NCBI RefSeq assembly: GCF_900187365.1
Contig: NZ_FYDG01000001.1
Span: forward strand, 1,116,001-1,180,000
DNA length: 64,000 nt
DNA from: Rhodoblastus acidophilus
Lineage (GTDB): Bacteria > Pseudomonadota > Alphaproteobacteria > Rhizobiales > Beijerinckiaceae
Reading direction: 5' to 3'
Both the position numbers and the translations under genes were made by a program. Every line of letters starts with the position of its first letter. The first letter of the stretch is position 1. Under the pieces are notes generated by a model. That model was not told the origin of the DNA, searched no databases, and saw only the letters and a program-made list of their open reading frames with translations. Below, in pieces: positions 1 through 11,387 of the stretch.

Positions 1-48
1 CGTGAATTAACGCTTGGTTTTGCTGGGGCCGCGTCGCAAAGTACCGGC

Positions 49-975
49 ATGACCGATCAGCGAAATGGCGAAGACCCGCGCTTCGACCTGAGTTTTGAAG
101 CTCCGGCTGGCGAGATGCAGCGCGTTTCGCCGCTGGTGCGCCGGCTGGTGGCGCCCAATCCCGGCCCGTTCACTTTTACCGGCACCTGCGTCTATGTCGT
201 CGGCGCGGGCGAGGTCTGCGTCATCGACCCCGGCCCGGATGCGCCGGCGCATCTCGACGCGCTGCTGAACGGACTGGCCGGCGAGCGCATCGCCAAAATC
301 CTGGTCACCCACACCCATCGCGACCATTCGCCCGCCGCGCGCGTGTTGCAACGGGCCACCGGCGCGGAAATTCTCGGCTGTCCGCCGCATTTTCCCGCGC
401 GGGATCTGGCGCTGGGCGAGGCCAACAAGCTCGACGCCTCCAACGACACGGATTACGCGCCCGACCGCGCGCTGGCGGACGGCGAAATCATCGCCGGGCC
501 GGGCTACACGATCAAGGCCTGGGCGACGCCCGGCCACACCATGAATCATGTCTGTTTCGAACTGGTCGAGGAAAACGCCCTGTTCACCGGCGACCACATC
601 ATGGGCTGGTCCACCTCCATCGTCGCCCCGCCCGACGGGGCCATGCGGCCCTATCTCGAATCGCTGGCGCGGCTGCGCGACGCCGACCATGCGATTTACT
701 GGCCGGGGCATGGCGGGCCGGTGAGCCAGCCGCAGCGATTCGTCCGGGCGGTGCTGCATCACCGGCGCGCGCGCGAGGTTTCCATTCTGGCCGCGCTCGA
801 AGCGGGGCCGCGCTCGATCCCCGACATTGTCGAAAAAGTTTACGAAAAGCTCGACTCCCGGCTCAAAGGCGCCGCCGCTTTGTCCACCCTCGCCCATCTC
901 GAAGATTTGCACATGCGAGAATTGGTGGAGACGGACGGGCCGCCGCAGTTAACCGGCTTTTTCCGGCGCCGGTGA
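49..975 (+). CDS. MBL-fold metallo-hydrolase (LACTB2-like)
   Basis: A 308-residue protein of the metallo-beta-lactamase fold. The zinc-binding signature THTHRDHSP (HxHxDH) is near residue 88. A second metal-ligand region, TPGHTMNH, lies near 165, and FTGDHIMG near 182 supplies the bridging Asp. The last 70 or so residues look like the small helical winged domain found in LACTB2-type hydrolases and endoribonucleases of this fold. The fold is clear but the substrate is not; RNA or a small thioester or ester is possible. It starts 48 bases into the window and stands alone, convergent with the next gene, leaving an 18-base gap. Confidence 0.85.
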   Translation: MTDQRNGEDPRFDLSFEAPAGEMQRVSPLVRRLVAPNPGPFTFTGTCVYVVGAGEVCVIDPGPDAPAHLDALLNGLAGERIAKILVTHTHRDHSPAARVLQRATGAEILGCPPHFPARDLALGEANKLDASNDTDYAPDRALADGEIIAGPGYTIKAWATPGHTMNHVCFELVEENALFTGDHIMGWSTSIVAPPDGAMRPYLESLARLRDADHAIYWPGHGGPVSQPQRFVRAVLHHRRAREVSILAALEAGPRSIPDIVEKVYEKLDSRLKGAAALSTLAHLEDLHMRELVETDGPPQLTGFFRRR

Positions 976-993
976 GAGCGCCGGATTGCGCCG

Positions 994-1845
994 TTAACCC
1001 TTGCGAACCAGCCGGTACGGCAGGGGCGAGAATCGCGCTGTCGGCAAAATCGGCGCGGAGCCGGCCATGCGCTGGCCCCAGGCGCTGACCTTCGCCGGCG
1101 CGGCCGGCGGCGCGACAGCGTCCGGCCGGGGAACCGGCGTCGGAATCGGCGGCGGCTCTTGCGTGAGATCGGCGGGACGCGGCGGCGGCAGCGGCGCATC
1201 GGGCGCAAGAGTCGGGGTCGGCGCAGCAGGCGCGGACGGCGCGGGCGGCGGCGCGGGCGGCGGCGCGACGGAAGATGGCGCGGCAGGCGCGGTCTCCGGC
1301 GGCTTTGGCGGGTTGAGGCGCACAGCGGCGACCTGCACGCGCTGCGGCTGAACCTGGGTGGCCGTCGCCGCCTCGGCGGGGGAAAACGTTTCCGCGAGCT
1401 GGCCCAAGAAACCCGGTTCGGGCGCCGCGGGTTTCGGCTTGGCCCGCGCCACCGCGTAAGCCGGGCCGGACGGGCGGGTGCAATCGCGAATCCCCAGGCG
1501 AATCAGTTCGGAGCCGGTCAGCACCTTGTAGTCGCGGGTCAGGTCGCCCAGGCGTTCGCGCACCGCCGCGGGATAGGAGGCCATCAACTGGTCGGAGACC
1601 TCGTCATTGGCGACCTTGGTCAGCGGGTTATACGCCTTGTGGAATTTCAGCAGGCTGTCCGGATAGACGCAGACGTTGGGCAGGCTCAGCGCGAGCGTGC
1701 AGGCGGAGCGGCATTCGTGCAGCCGCACCTCCCGCCCCGTCTCGGCGTAAAGCCGGGTCATTTCAGCATATTCGTTGACGTAACCGCCGACATCCTTGGT
1801 GACGATCACCGGGACGTCGCCGGGCGGCGGGTGCAGATAGGTCAT
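994..1845 (-). CDS. ClpP/crotonase-like protein with Pro/Ala-rich tail
   Basis: A 283-residue protein. Residues 10-125 resemble the ClpP-like periplasmic proteins of alphaproteobacteria (COG3904 type). The motif ECRSACTLAL (residues 44-53) has the Cys-x-Ser-Ala-Cys arrangement around the presumed nucleophile Ser48, and KFHKAYNP follows at 67-74. The second half, from about residue 135, is almost entirely Ala and Pro and is probably an unstructured linker or wall-spanning segment. No clear signal peptide is seen from the chosen start, so the true start may lie elsewhere or export may not occur. Activity is unproven. Confidence 0.6.
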   Translation of the reverse strand: MTYLHPPPGDVPVIVTKDVGGYVNEYAEMTRLYAETGREVRLHECRSACTLALSLPNVCVYPDSLLKFHKAYNPLTKVANDEVSDQLMASYPAAVRERLGDLTRDYKVLTGSELIRLGIRDCTRPSGPAYAVARAKPKPAAPEPGFLGQLAETFSPAEAATATQVQPQRVQVAAVRLNPPKPPETAPAAPSSVAPPPAPPPAPSAPAAPTPTLAPDAPLPPPRPADLTQEPPPIPTPVPRPDAVAPPAAPAKVSAWGQRMAGSAPILPTARFSPLPYRLVRKG

Positions 1846-1890
1846 GAGCTCAGGAGATTGACGTTTGCATCCTAATTGGGAACGATATGG

Positions 1891-1905
1891 TTAAGACTTT
1901 CTTAA
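1891..1905. promoter_or_regulatory. Palindromic TTAA-N7-TTAA box (CtrA-like)
   Basis: The sequence TTAAGACTTTCTTAA is a perfect inverted repeat and matches the TTAA-N7-TTAA core of the CtrA cell-cycle regulator. It lies between the divergent ClpP-like gene and the GNAT gene, 16 bases before the GNAT start. The fifth base of the second half (C in TTAAC) is G here. This is a motif match only. Confidence 0.35.
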
Positions 1906-1920
1906 GGCGGAATTTCCATC

Positions 1921-3713
<1,793 letters not shown>

Positions 3714-3777
3714 TTAACAGGGTCTTATGGTTACGTATGGGAAGGAGCGTGCGGCGCGGAATTGGCGCGCAACGGCT

Positions 3778-4389
3778 TCAGCCGGCGACCAGCGCGCGCA
3801 CCGGCGCAAAAGAGCGGCGATGCTCGGGACACGGCCCATGCTGGCGCAAGGCGGCCAGATGCGCGGGCGTTCCGTAACCGGCGTGGCCGGCGAAGCCATA
3901 AACGGGGTAAAGCCGGTCCAATCGCGTCATCAGCCGATCGCGCGCCACTTTGGCGACGATGGAGGCGGCGGCGATCGACATCGACAAAGCGTCGCCATTG
4001 ATCACGGCCCGCGCCGGACAGACCAGCGGCGGCGCATCGCGGCCGTCGATCAGCGCGAAGGCGGGACGCAGATTCAGCGCGGCGGCGGCGCGCGCCATGG
4101 CCGCCAGCGTCGCGCCCCGGATGTTCAGCGCATCCACCTCCGCCGCCGGCGCCATGACCACGGAAATCGCCAGCGCCGAGGCGTAGATCTCCTCGGCGAG
4201 CGCCGCGCGGCGCCGCGCCGTCAGCTTTTTCGAATCGTCCAGACCTTGCGGCAGGTTGTCGCGGTCGAGAATCACCGCCGCGACGCACACCGGCCCCGCC
4301 AACGGCCCGCGTCCCACCTCGTCCACGCCGGCGATCGGCCACAGCCCCTGCGCGATCAGCTCGCGCTCGATGTCAAACGACGCCGGCAT
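3778..4389 (-). CDS. rnhB: Ribonuclease HII
   Basis: A 203-residue RNase HII, which cleaves the RNA strand of RNA-DNA hybrids and removes single misincorporated ribonucleotides. The first catalytic block [14 protein letters not shown] is at residues 21-34 and gives Asp23 and Glu24. DDSKKL follows near 51, ALIDGRDAP supplies the next acidic residue, and [12 protein letters not shown] carries the last Asp. The C-terminal [18 protein letters not shown] matches the family. It overlaps the end of the uracil-DNA glycosylase gene by 17 bases, so the two repair genes are probably co-transcribed and translationally coupled. Confidence 0.95.
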   Translation of the reverse strand: MPASFDIERELIAQGLWPIAGVDEVGRGPLAGPVCVAAVILDRDNLPQGLDDSKKLTARRRAALAEEIYASALAISVVMAPAAEVDALNIRGATLAAMARAAAALNLRPAFALIDGRDAPPLVCPARAVINGDALSMSIAAASIVAKVARDRLMTRLDRLYPVYGFAGHAGYGTPAHLAALRQHGPCPEHRRSFAPVRALVAG

Positions 4390-5287
4390 GGTCGATGGCT
4401 TTCTTTAACGCGCGCAAATCGCGCCAGGCCTGCGCCTTGGCCAGCGGCGCGCGCAGCAGATAGGCGGGGTGCAGCATGGGCAAGGCGCGAATCGTCCGGT
4501 TTTCGCACAGATAGTCGCGCCAATGGCCGCGCATCCGCATGATGCCCTCCTTCTCGCCGAGCAAGGTCTGCGCGGCGGAGGCGCCGAGCAGCACGAGAAA
4601 GTCGGGCGAGACCAGTTCGATCTGTCGCTGGACGAAGGGCAGGCACAGGGCCAGCTCCTGCGGCGTGGGCGTGCGATTGCCCGGCGGACGCCACGGCGCG
4701 ACATTGGCGATATAGACTTTGGTGCGGTCGAGGCCGATGGCGGCGAGCATTTTATCGAGCAATTGCCCGGCGCGCCCGACGAAGGGCCGGCCGATGCGGT
4801 CCTCGTCGGCGCCGGGGCCTTCGCCAATGATCATGATCCGCGCATCCGGCGCGCCATCGGCGAACACCAGCTGGGTCGCCGACACTTTTAAGGCGCAGCC
4901 GTCGAAGGCGGCGAGGCGCTCGCGCAATTCGTCGAGCGTCCGCGCGCCGGCGGCCTGCTCGCGGGCGCTGGCCGTCGCGGCGTCGTGGCTCATCGCCGCC
5001 GCGGGCCTGGCGGCGGGCGCAGGCGCGACCGGCGCGGACGCCTTGTTCAACGCCGGCTTTCTTTCCGTGGGCGGGCGCGGCGCCGGCTGACGGGCGGCGG
5101 GCGGAGGCGCGGGCGGCGCAAAAACTTCGTCAAACGCCAGCGCCTCGCGCGGCGAAACCCTCTCGGCCTCGGACTGTGCGAACCGATCGAACGGGGTTTC
5201 CGCCACCAGCGTGTCCACGCCAATGTCGCGATAGAAACGCAGCAAGGCCGCCGCGCCGTCCCGGTCGAGCGCCGTCAAGTCGATCAT
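4373..5287 (-). CDS. Uracil-DNA glycosylase, family 4-like
   Basis: A 304-residue glycosylase of the family 4/5 group that removes uracil from DNA. After a low-complexity Ala/Pro N-terminus (residues 50-100), the fold begins with [16 protein letters not shown]. Motif A is [17 protein letters not shown] and motif B is HPAYLLR near the C-terminus; PPGNRTPTP is also characteristic. Classical family 4 enzymes hold a 4Fe-4S cluster with four Cys. Aligned by eye, the second and fourth are kept, but the first is Phe (FDGC) and the third is Trp (APWRPP), so a cluster is doubtful. It is followed by rnhB with overlapping ends. Confidence 0.88.
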   Translation of the reverse strand: MIDLTALDRDGAAALLRFYRDIGVDTLVAETPFDRFAQSEAERVSPREALAFDEVFAPPAPPPAARQPAPRPPTERKPALNKASAPVAPAPAARPAAAMSHDAATASAREQAAGARTLDELRERLAAFDGCALKVSATQLVFADGAPDARIMIIGEGPGADEDRIGRPFVGRAGQLLDKMLAAIGLDRTKVYIANVAPWRPPGNRTPTPQELALCLPFVQRQIELVSPDFLVLLGASAAQTLLGEKEGIMRMRGHWRDYLCENRTIRALPMLHPAYLLRAPLAKAQAWRDLRALKKAIDHAGVV

Positions 5288-5418
5288 GACCGTTTCCTAA
5301 ACCCTGGGCGGGCCGGCGTCCATTTCGCGGCTGCGAGAAAAAACGCGCGACGACTTTTGGCCCAGTGGACAGAAGCGCGCGAACCGCTAAGACATTACCA
5401 AAGGCAGGGAGAAGAAGA

Positions 5419-7083
5419 ATGAGCGAACTCGAACCTCGCGAATCCATGGATTATGACGTCGTGGTCGTCGGCGGCGGCCCGTCGGGGCTGGCCGCCGCGA
5501 TCAGGCTGAAGCAGATCAACCCGGATTTCACCGTGGTGGTGGTGGAAAAGGGTTCGGAAATCGGCGCGCACATCCTCTCCGGCGCCGTGATCGACCCGAT
5601 CGGCATCGACAAGCTGCTGCCGGACTGGCGCGAAGATCCGGCGCGTCCGCTCAAGACTGAGGTCAGCGATGACCATTTCTATGTGATCGGCGAAGCCAAG
5701 AGCGTGAAGCTGCCGAATGTGATGATGCCGCCGATGCTGAACAATCACGGCAATTTCGTCGGCTCGCTCGGCAATCTCTGCCGCTACATGGCCGCCAAGG
5801 CCGAGGAGCTGGGCGTCGAAATCTATCCCGGCTTCGCCGCCGCCGAAGTGCTGTACGGCGACCAGGGCGAAGTGCTCGGCGTCGCCACCGGCGACATGGG
5901 CGTCGGCCGCGACGGCAAGCCCAAGGACTCTTTTACGCGCGGCATGGAGTTGCGGGGCAAGTACACTTTGTTCGCCGAGGGCGCGCGCGGCTCGCTGTCG
6001 AAACAGATCATCGCCCGCTACGGGCTGGCCGAGGGCCGCGAACCGCAGAAATTCGGCATTGGCATGAAGGAGCTGTGGCAGATCGACCCCGCCAAGCACA
6101 AGCCGGGCCTGGTGCAGCACACGTTTGGCTGGCCGCTCGACAATCACACCGGCGGCGGCTCCTTCCTGTATCATTTCGAGGACAATCAGGTCGTCGTCGG
6201 CTTCGTCCTCCACCTCAACTACAAGAATCCGACGCTGTCGCCGTTCGACGAATTCCAGCGGTTGAAGCAGCATCCGCTGTTCCGCGACACATTCGTCGGC
6301 GGCAAGCGCATTTCCTATGGCGCCCGCGTCATCAACGAGGGCGGCTGGCAATCCGCGCCCAAGCTGACCTTCCCCGGCGGCGCCCTGGTCGGCTGCGCCG
6401 CCGGCTTCATCAACGTCCCCCGCATCAAGGGGTCGCACAACGCCGTGCTGTCCGGCATTGAGGCGGCGGAAGCGGCGGCGGAGGCCCTGGCGGCCGGCCG
6501 CGGCCATGATGAATTGTCGGCCTACGAGAACGGCTGGCGCGACGGCCCGATCGGCCAGGATTTGAAGAAGGTGCGCAACGTCAAGCCGCTGTGGTCGAAA
6601 TACGGCACCCTGCTCGGCGTGACGCTCGGCGGCGTGGACATGTGGACCAATACGCTGGGATTCAGCCTGTTCGGCACGCTCGGCCATGGCAAGCCGGACC
6701 ACGCCACGCTGAAGCCGCTGAGCGAGGTCGAGCCGATCGTCTATCCCAAGCCGGACGGCGTGGTGTCGTTCGACAAGCTGTCGTCGGTGTTCCTCTCCAA
6801 CACCAATCACGAGGAAGATCAGCCGGTGCATCTGAAACTGGCCGATCCGTCGATTCCCGTGGAGAAGAACCTGCCGCTTTATGGCGAACCGGCCCGGCTT
6901 TATTGCCCGGCGGGCGTCTATGAAGTGGTTTACGGCGACGAAGCGACGAAATCCGACCCGCGCTTCGTCATCAACGCCCAGAATTGCGTGCATTGCAAAA
7001 CCTGCGACATCAAAGACCCCGCCCAAAACATCACCTGGACGACGCCGGAGGGCGGCGGCGGCCCGAACTATCCCAACATGTAA
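5419..7083 (+). CDS. Electron transfer flavoprotein-ubiquinone oxidoreductase
   Basis: A 554-residue ETF-QO. It passes electrons from the ETF flavoprotein (fed by acyl-CoA and other dehydrogenases) to ubiquinone at the inner membrane. The FAD-binding GGGPSGLAAA is at residues 18-27. A 4Fe-4S cluster near the C-terminus is supplied by CPAG and CVHCKTCDIKDP. The length is typical of the family, and the Tyr-Pro-Asn-Met C-terminus is characteristic. The ATG at 5419 is preferred because it follows the Shine-Dalgarno-like GGGAGAAGA. It stands alone between udg (divergent) and a small membrane protein gene. Confidence 0.95.
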   Translation: MSELEPRESMDYDVVVVGGGPSGLAAAIRLKQINPDFTVVVVEKGSEIGAHILSGAVIDPIGIDKLLPDWREDPARPLKTEVSDDHFYVIGEAKSVKLPNVMMPPMLNNHGNFVGSLGNLCRYMAAKAEELGVEIYPGFAAAEVLYGDQGEVLGVATGDMGVGRDGKPKDSFTRGMELRGKYTLFAEGARGSLSKQIIARYGLAEGREPQKFGIGMKELWQIDPAKHKPGLVQHTFGWPLDNHTGGGSFLYHFEDNQVVVGFVLHLNYKNPTLSPFDEFQRLKQHPLFRDTFVGGKRISYGARVINEGGWQSAPKLTFPGGALVGCAAGFINVPRIKGSHNAVLSGIEAAEAAAEALAAGRGHDELSAYENGWRDGPIGQDLKKVRNVKPLWSKYGTLLGVTLGGVDMWTNTLGFSLFGTLGHGKPDHATLKPLSEVEPIVYPKPDGVVSFDKLSSVFLSNTNHEEDQPVHLKLADPSIPVEKNLPLYGEPARLYCPAGVYEVVYGDEATKSDPRFVINAQNCVHCKTCDIKDPAQNITWTTPEGGGGPNYPNM

Positions 7084-7163
7084 AAGATGACGCTGGGGCG
7101 CCGGGTTTTACCAACTGTCAAGCGCGCGGGCCTAGAGTGGTGAAAATCCCGAGGATTTCGCCC

Positions 7164-7712
7164 ATGGCCCGCCTGCGCACCTTCCTGCCGCCCCTGCTCG
7201 TCGCGCCTGTCCTGATCGCGGCGGGCGCCCTGCCCGCGCTGGCGCAAGCCTATGACGGCAGGTCCGCGATTCCCGGCTTCGACCATCTGGTCAACCTGCT
7301 CGGCTATGACGGTCTGCATGGCGACCAGCGCGACCTGCTGGCCTTGATGCTCATCGTATTCGGGCTGGTTTTCGGCTATTTCGCGCATCTTGGCTTTCGC
7401 GACGCCGGTTTTGGCTTTGTGCTCAACGGATTATGCGGCTTGGCCGGAAGTTGCGTCGCCCTGTACGCGCTCGGCCCCAAATTCGGCCTGTTGTCGCAAA
7501 TGCAGGGGCGCGCCCATGATTTCCTGGTGGCGGTGCTGGCGGGCGGCGCCGCCGTGCCGGCTTTGATCCTCGCCATCCTCCTGCACAGTTTGCGCCGCCG
7601 CGCCACGATCAATTTCGTCTATGGCCGGTCGCGGCGCAAACTCGAAGCCCAGCGCGCCGCCCTGATCGAGCCTGAACTGCCGGCGCGCATCGCCAATCTG
7701 CTCAAAAAGTGA
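7164..7712 (+). CDS. Predicted membrane protein of unknown function
   Basis: A 182-residue protein I do not recognise. It begins with a hydrophobic signal or anchor (residues 5-27, ending ALPALAQA). Three further hydrophobic stretches follow at about 60-80, 85-105 and 125-150. The tail is basic (SLRRRATINFVYGRSRRKLEAQ) and probably cytoplasmic. The ATG at 7164 is preferred because the N-terminal segment from there forms a proper signal sequence; codons upstream overlap the ETF-QO end region. Gene context gives no function. Confidence 0.65.
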   Translation: MARLRTFLPPLLVAPVLIAAGALPALAQAYDGRSAIPGFDHLVNLLGYDGLHGDQRDLLALMLIVFGLVFGYFAHLGFRDAGFGFVLNGLCGLAGSCVALYALGPKFGLLSQMQGRAHDFLVAVLAGGAAVPALILAILLHSLRRRATINFVYGRSRRKLEAQRAALIEPELPARIANLLKK

Positions 7713-7871
7713 CGCCGCGCGCGACCGGGCCGGCGCCGACAGGGCGACGCAAGGCTACGTAGTCGCCGCAATTTATTTGACCGTCGTCATTAAACATCAG
7801 CTAAGATTTCCCGTAGAAGTTGTATTTCAGCATTGACAATGCGAAAACCTTTTGCAGAGGGAAGCCCGCTG

Positions 7872-9569
7872 ATGCATTTCTGGCGCGACCTGAAAATTGG
7901 CCACAAAATCAATTCGGCGCTCGCCGCCATGTTTCTGATCGCCGCCCTTATTGGCGGCGTCGCCGCCGTGCAGATGCGCGCCATGGATGCGGATGCGGGA
8001 GCGCTTCGCGACGATATCATGCCGTCGCTGGGCAAACTCGGGCAGGTGCGCGTCGGCATCGCCCGTCTGATGAACGCGCAGGCCGACCTGCTGGTGGCGG
8101 CGGCGACGCGCAGCGGCGAAGCGGAGGCCAAGGCCGCGCTGGAAGCCGCCGTGCAGGCGGTCGAGCAAGCCTATGACGCCTACAAGCCGCTCATTAAGCC
8201 AGCCACCGACGAAGAGGCGCAGATGAAGCGCTTTTTCGAGGCCTGGCGCGAGATGCGCGCGCATGAAAGCGAATTGCGCGATCTGGCCGTCGCCGGCGAC
8301 GTCGCCGCCGCCACGCAGGTCTATCGCGGATATCTGGCGCCGTTGCGCTCGAAGATTCGCGAGGCGATCGACAGGGCGTCCGAATTCACCAATGGCGAGG
8401 CGGCGAAAACCGTCTCGGCCGCGGAGGCCTCGTTCCGTTCGGCGCAATGGAGCCTGACCCTCGCGCTTTTGCTCGGCGCCGTCCTTGGCGTTCTCGCTTC
8501 GGTCAGCCTGATCGGCGGCGTCTCGCGCCCGCTCGGCCGCGCGGCCGGGGCGGTGACGCGGCTGTCCAAGGGCGATCTGGACGTCGAAATCCAGGACGAC
8601 GGCCGCAAGGACGAGGTCGGCGCCCTGACCCGCGCGCTCGCCGTGTTCAAGGCCCACATGCTCCAGACCCGCAAGCTCGAAGCCGAGGCCGCCGCCAGCG
8701 CGGCCCGCGCCTGCGACGAACGCCGCGCCCATGCGCAAGAAATGGCCGAGGCGTTCGATCGCAGCGTCAACGCCATCGTCGCCGAGGTCGCCAACGCCGC
8801 CGCGGAATTCCAGGGCACGGCGCGCATGATGAGCGAATCCGCCGTGGAGACCGCCAGCCAGGCGCGCACGGTGGCGCAAGCTTCGGAAAGCTCATCCACC
8901 AATATCAGCTCGGTGGCCTCGGCCACCGAACAGCTCACCTATTCGGTGCAGGAGATCAACGGCCAGGTCGACCAGTCGCGGCAGATCGCCGGCGAATCCG
9001 CCGCGCAGGCGGAAAAAACCGACGCCCAGATGCGCGACCTCGCCGCCGCCGCCGAAAAGATCGGCGGCATCGTCAGCCTGATCTTGGACATCGCCGGGCA
9101 GACCAACATGCTGGCGCTCAACGCCACCATCGAAGCCGCGCGCGCCGGCGAGGCGGGACGCGGGTTCGCGGTCGTCGCGCAGGAGGTGAAATCGCTGGCC
9201 GAGCAGACCAGCCGCGGCGCCGCCGAGATCGCCGGGCAGATCGACGAAATCCAGGCGACGGCGCAGCGCGCGGCGCAGAACATTTCGGGCATCGTGCGCA
9301 CGACCGAGGAGACCAACCGCGTCGCCCAGACCATCGCCGCCGCCGTGTCGCAACAGGGCGAGGCGACCGCGGAAATCGCCCGCAACGTGCAACAGGCCTC
9401 CAAGGGCGCGCGCGCGGTGGCCGAGAACATCGGCGGGGTGCTGAACGCGGCGCAAAGCTCCTCCGCCGCCTCGACGCAAATGCTGGCCTCGGCGCAGACC
9501 CTGCTGAAACAGTCCGGCCGGCTGCGCAAAGAGGTGGATTCATTTTTGGCGAATGTGCGCGCGGCTTGA
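7872..9569 (+). CDS. Methyl-accepting chemotaxis protein
   Basis: A chemoreceptor of 565 residues from the ATG at 7872, which has AGAGGGA about 9 bases upstream; an in-frame ATG at 7839 and TTG at 7833 are alternatives. It has a first membrane segment at about residues 14-34, a mainly helical periplasmic domain of about 150 residues (four-helix-bundle type), and a second membrane segment near 195-215. A HAMP domain follows, then a long coiled-coil signalling domain. The hairpin tip [33 protein letters not shown] is the conserved CheA/CheW contact (the segment near residues 405-440). The ligand is unknown. The last codons lie inside a hairpin repeat. Confidence 0.92.
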   Translation: MHFWRDLKIGHKINSALAAMFLIAALIGGVAAVQMRAMDADAGALRDDIMPSLGKLGQVRVGIARLMNAQADLLVAAATRSGEAEAKAALEAAVQAVEQAYDAYKPLIKPATDEEAQMKRFFEAWREMRAHESELRDLAVAGDVAAATQVYRGYLAPLRSKIREAIDRASEFTNGEAAKTVSAAEASFRSAQWSLTLALLLGAVLGVLASVSLIGGVSRPLGRAAGAVTRLSKGDLDVEIQDDGRKDEVGALTRALAVFKAHMLQTRKLEAEAAASAARACDERRAHAQEMAEAFDRSVNAIVAEVANAAAEFQGTARMMSESAVETASQARTVAQASESSSTNISSVASATEQLTYSVQEINGQVDQSRQIAGESAAQAEKTDAQMRDLAAAAEKIGGIVSLILDIAGQTNMLALNATIEAARAGEAGRGFAVVAQEVKSLAEQTSRGAAEIAGQIDEIQATAQRAAQNISGIVRTTEETNRVAQTIAAAVSQQGEATAEIARNVQQASKGARAVAENIGGVLNAAQSSSAASTQMLASAQTLLKQSGRLRKEVDSFLANVRAA

Positions 9570-9618
9570 TCGCGCGCACATCACTGGGGAAACTTGCGCG
9601 CGGCTTGATCGCGCGCAC
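9554..9618. repeat. Duplicated hairpin at the end of the MCP gene
   Basis: Two copies of a 24-base direct repeat (9556-9579 and 9595-9618) are separated by 15 bases. Each copy is itself an inverted repeat: the first has arms TGTGCGCGCG and CGCGCGCACA around the 7-base loop GCTTGAT (9554-9580), and the second has nearly the same arms. The first hairpin spans the MCP stop codon. It sits between convergent genes, so it may act as a bidirectional terminator or mRNA 3' stabiliser. There is no T-run. Confidence 0.75.
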
Positions 9619-9636
9619 GTTGGGAACCTCTCCCCG

Positions 9637-11265
9637 TCAGCCCCGCGACGCCGCAAAACTTTGCGGGTCGGCGCGCTCCCACAGCAGGCGCAAATTGGGG
9701 TCGCGCGCGCCGCGCAACAATTCGCCCGGCTCCAACGCCGGATAGAGATCGGCGAAACTCGCCACATTGGTCTCCGACACCCTCCGCCGGAACTGATCGA
9801 GCGAAAACTCGCCGGGATGGTCGAGGCCCGACGCCGCCAACAGTTCGGCCAGGCAATGCAGCGTCGCGCGGTGATAATTGGCGACGCGGGTGATCTTGTC
9901 GGTCACCACCAGGGCGCGGCCGCGCCACGGGTCCTGGGTGGCGACGCCGGTCGGGCAGGCGTCGGTGTGGCAGGCCAGCGACTGGATGCAGCCGACCGAA
10001 AACATGAACCCGCGCGCGGCGTTGCACCAGTCCGCCCCGAGCGCCATGGCGCGGGCGATGTCGAAGGCCGTGGTGATCTTGCCCGAACAGCCCAGCCGGA
10101 TTTTATCGCGCAAGCCGGCGCCGACCAGCGCGTTATGGACGAAATTCAGCCCCTCGCGCATCGGCGTGCCCAAATGGTCCATGAATTCCCCGGGCGCCGC
10201 GCCGGTGCCGCCCTCTTTTCCGTCCACCACAATGAAGTCCAGCGTGACGCCTGTCTGCGCCATGGCCTTGACCAGGGCCAGGAATTCGCCGGGCCGCCCA
10301 AGACAGAATTTGACGCCGACCGGCTTGCCTCCGGAAAGATCGCGCAGGTTTTTCGCGAAGGCGAGCAGCTCCAGCGGCGTTGAGAACGCGCTATGCGCGG
10401 CCGGCGACACGCAATCCTCGCCAAGCGGCACGCCGCGAATGGCGGCGATCTCCGGCGTGACCTTGGCCGCCGGCAGAACGCCGCCGTGGCCGGGCTTCGC
10501 CCCCTGGCTCAGCTTGATTTCGATCATCTTGATCTGGTCTTTGCGGGCGATCTCCGCGAATTTTTCCGGCGAAAACTTGCCGTCGAGCGTGCGGCAGCCG
10601 AAATAGCCGGAGCCGATCTCCCAGATCACGTCGCCGCCCTGCGCCTCATGATGGGGCGACAAGGACCCCTCGCCGGTGTCGTGCGCGAAGCCGCCGCGCT
10701 TGGCGCCGCCGTTCAGCGCCCGGATGGCATTGGCGCTGAGCGCGCCGAAACTCATGGCGGAAATGTTGAACACCGAGGCCGAATAAGGCTGCGCGCAACC
10801 GGGCCCGCCAACCGTCACGCGAAAATCCGGATCGGCCGGCGGGCGCGGCGCGAAGGAATGCAGCAGCCATTCATAGCCATCGGCATAGGGCGCGAGCTGC
10901 GTGCCGAACGGCCGTTTGTCGAGCTGCATTTTTGCGCGCTGATACACCAGGGCGCGGCGGTCGCGCGAAAACGGCGCGCCGTCGGTCTCGCTCTCGAACA
11001 GATATTGCCGGATTTCCGGCCGGATTTCCTCGATGAGGAAGCGCAGATGCGCGAGGATCGGATAATTGCGCAGCACCGCATGCGGCTTCTGGATCAGGTC
11101 GCCGAGGCCGATCGTGGTGAGAAGCCCGCAGAGAACCAGCGGAATCGCCAGCCAGTCGTGTTCGCCCGGATGCAACGCCATGAAGGCCAGACACCACGCG
11201 AAACCGCCGGCGCTGAACAGCAGCGGCCAGTGGCGCGGGGCGAAGACCAGGGAAAGCATGCGCAT
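9637..11265 (-). CDS. Glutamate synthase-like FMN-binding protein
   Basis: A 542-residue protein corresponding to the FMN/synthase part of glutamate synthase (COG0069) without the amidotransferase domain. Two hydrophobic segments lie in the first 60 residues, suggesting membrane anchoring. The FMN barrel shows MSFGALSANAIRALNGGA, HDTGEGSLSPHH and KLSQGAKPGHGG. The 3Fe-4S cysteines are in CIQSLACHTDACPTG. The ATG at 11265 is chosen because the longer reading frame adds 40 unrelated residues. The natural substrate of these stand-alone proteins is not known to me. It faces the MCP gene across the hairpin repeat. Confidence 0.88.
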   Translation of the reverse strand: MRMLSLVFAPRHWPLLFSAGGFAWCLAFMALHPGEHDWLAIPLVLCGLLTTIGLGDLIQKPHAVLRNYPILAHLRFLIEEIRPEIRQYLFESETDGAPFSRDRRALVYQRAKMQLDKRPFGTQLAPYADGYEWLLHSFAPRPPADPDFRVTVGGPGCAQPYSASVFNISAMSFGALSANAIRALNGGAKRGGFAHDTGEGSLSPHHEAQGGDVIWEIGSGYFGCRTLDGKFSPEKFAEIARKDQIKMIEIKLSQGAKPGHGGVLPAAKVTPEIAAIRGVPLGEDCVSPAAHSAFSTPLELLAFAKNLRDLSGGKPVGVKFCLGRPGEFLALVKAMAQTGVTLDFIVVDGKEGGTGAAPGEFMDHLGTPMREGLNFVHNALVGAGLRDKIRLGCSGKITTAFDIARAMALGADWCNAARGFMFSVGCIQSLACHTDACPTGVATQDPWRGRALVVTDKITRVANYHRATLHCLAELLAASGLDHPGEFSLDQFRRRVSETNVASFADLYPALEPGELLRGARDPNLRLLWERADPQSFAASRG

Positions 11266-11387
11266 GAATCGCCTCCGATAAACCGAAATCAGACTATCAG
11301 AAGGCCAGACGAAGCTTTTGCGAAATCGGCGAAGGCGTTTCGCAGGCGCGCAAGGACACACCGCGTCAACTGTGTTATTTCGCAAGG

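Noticed and set aside
5395-7026. 543-residue antisense frame over ETF-QO
   Set aside because: Composition typical of antisense; ETF-QO is unambiguous on the other strand.
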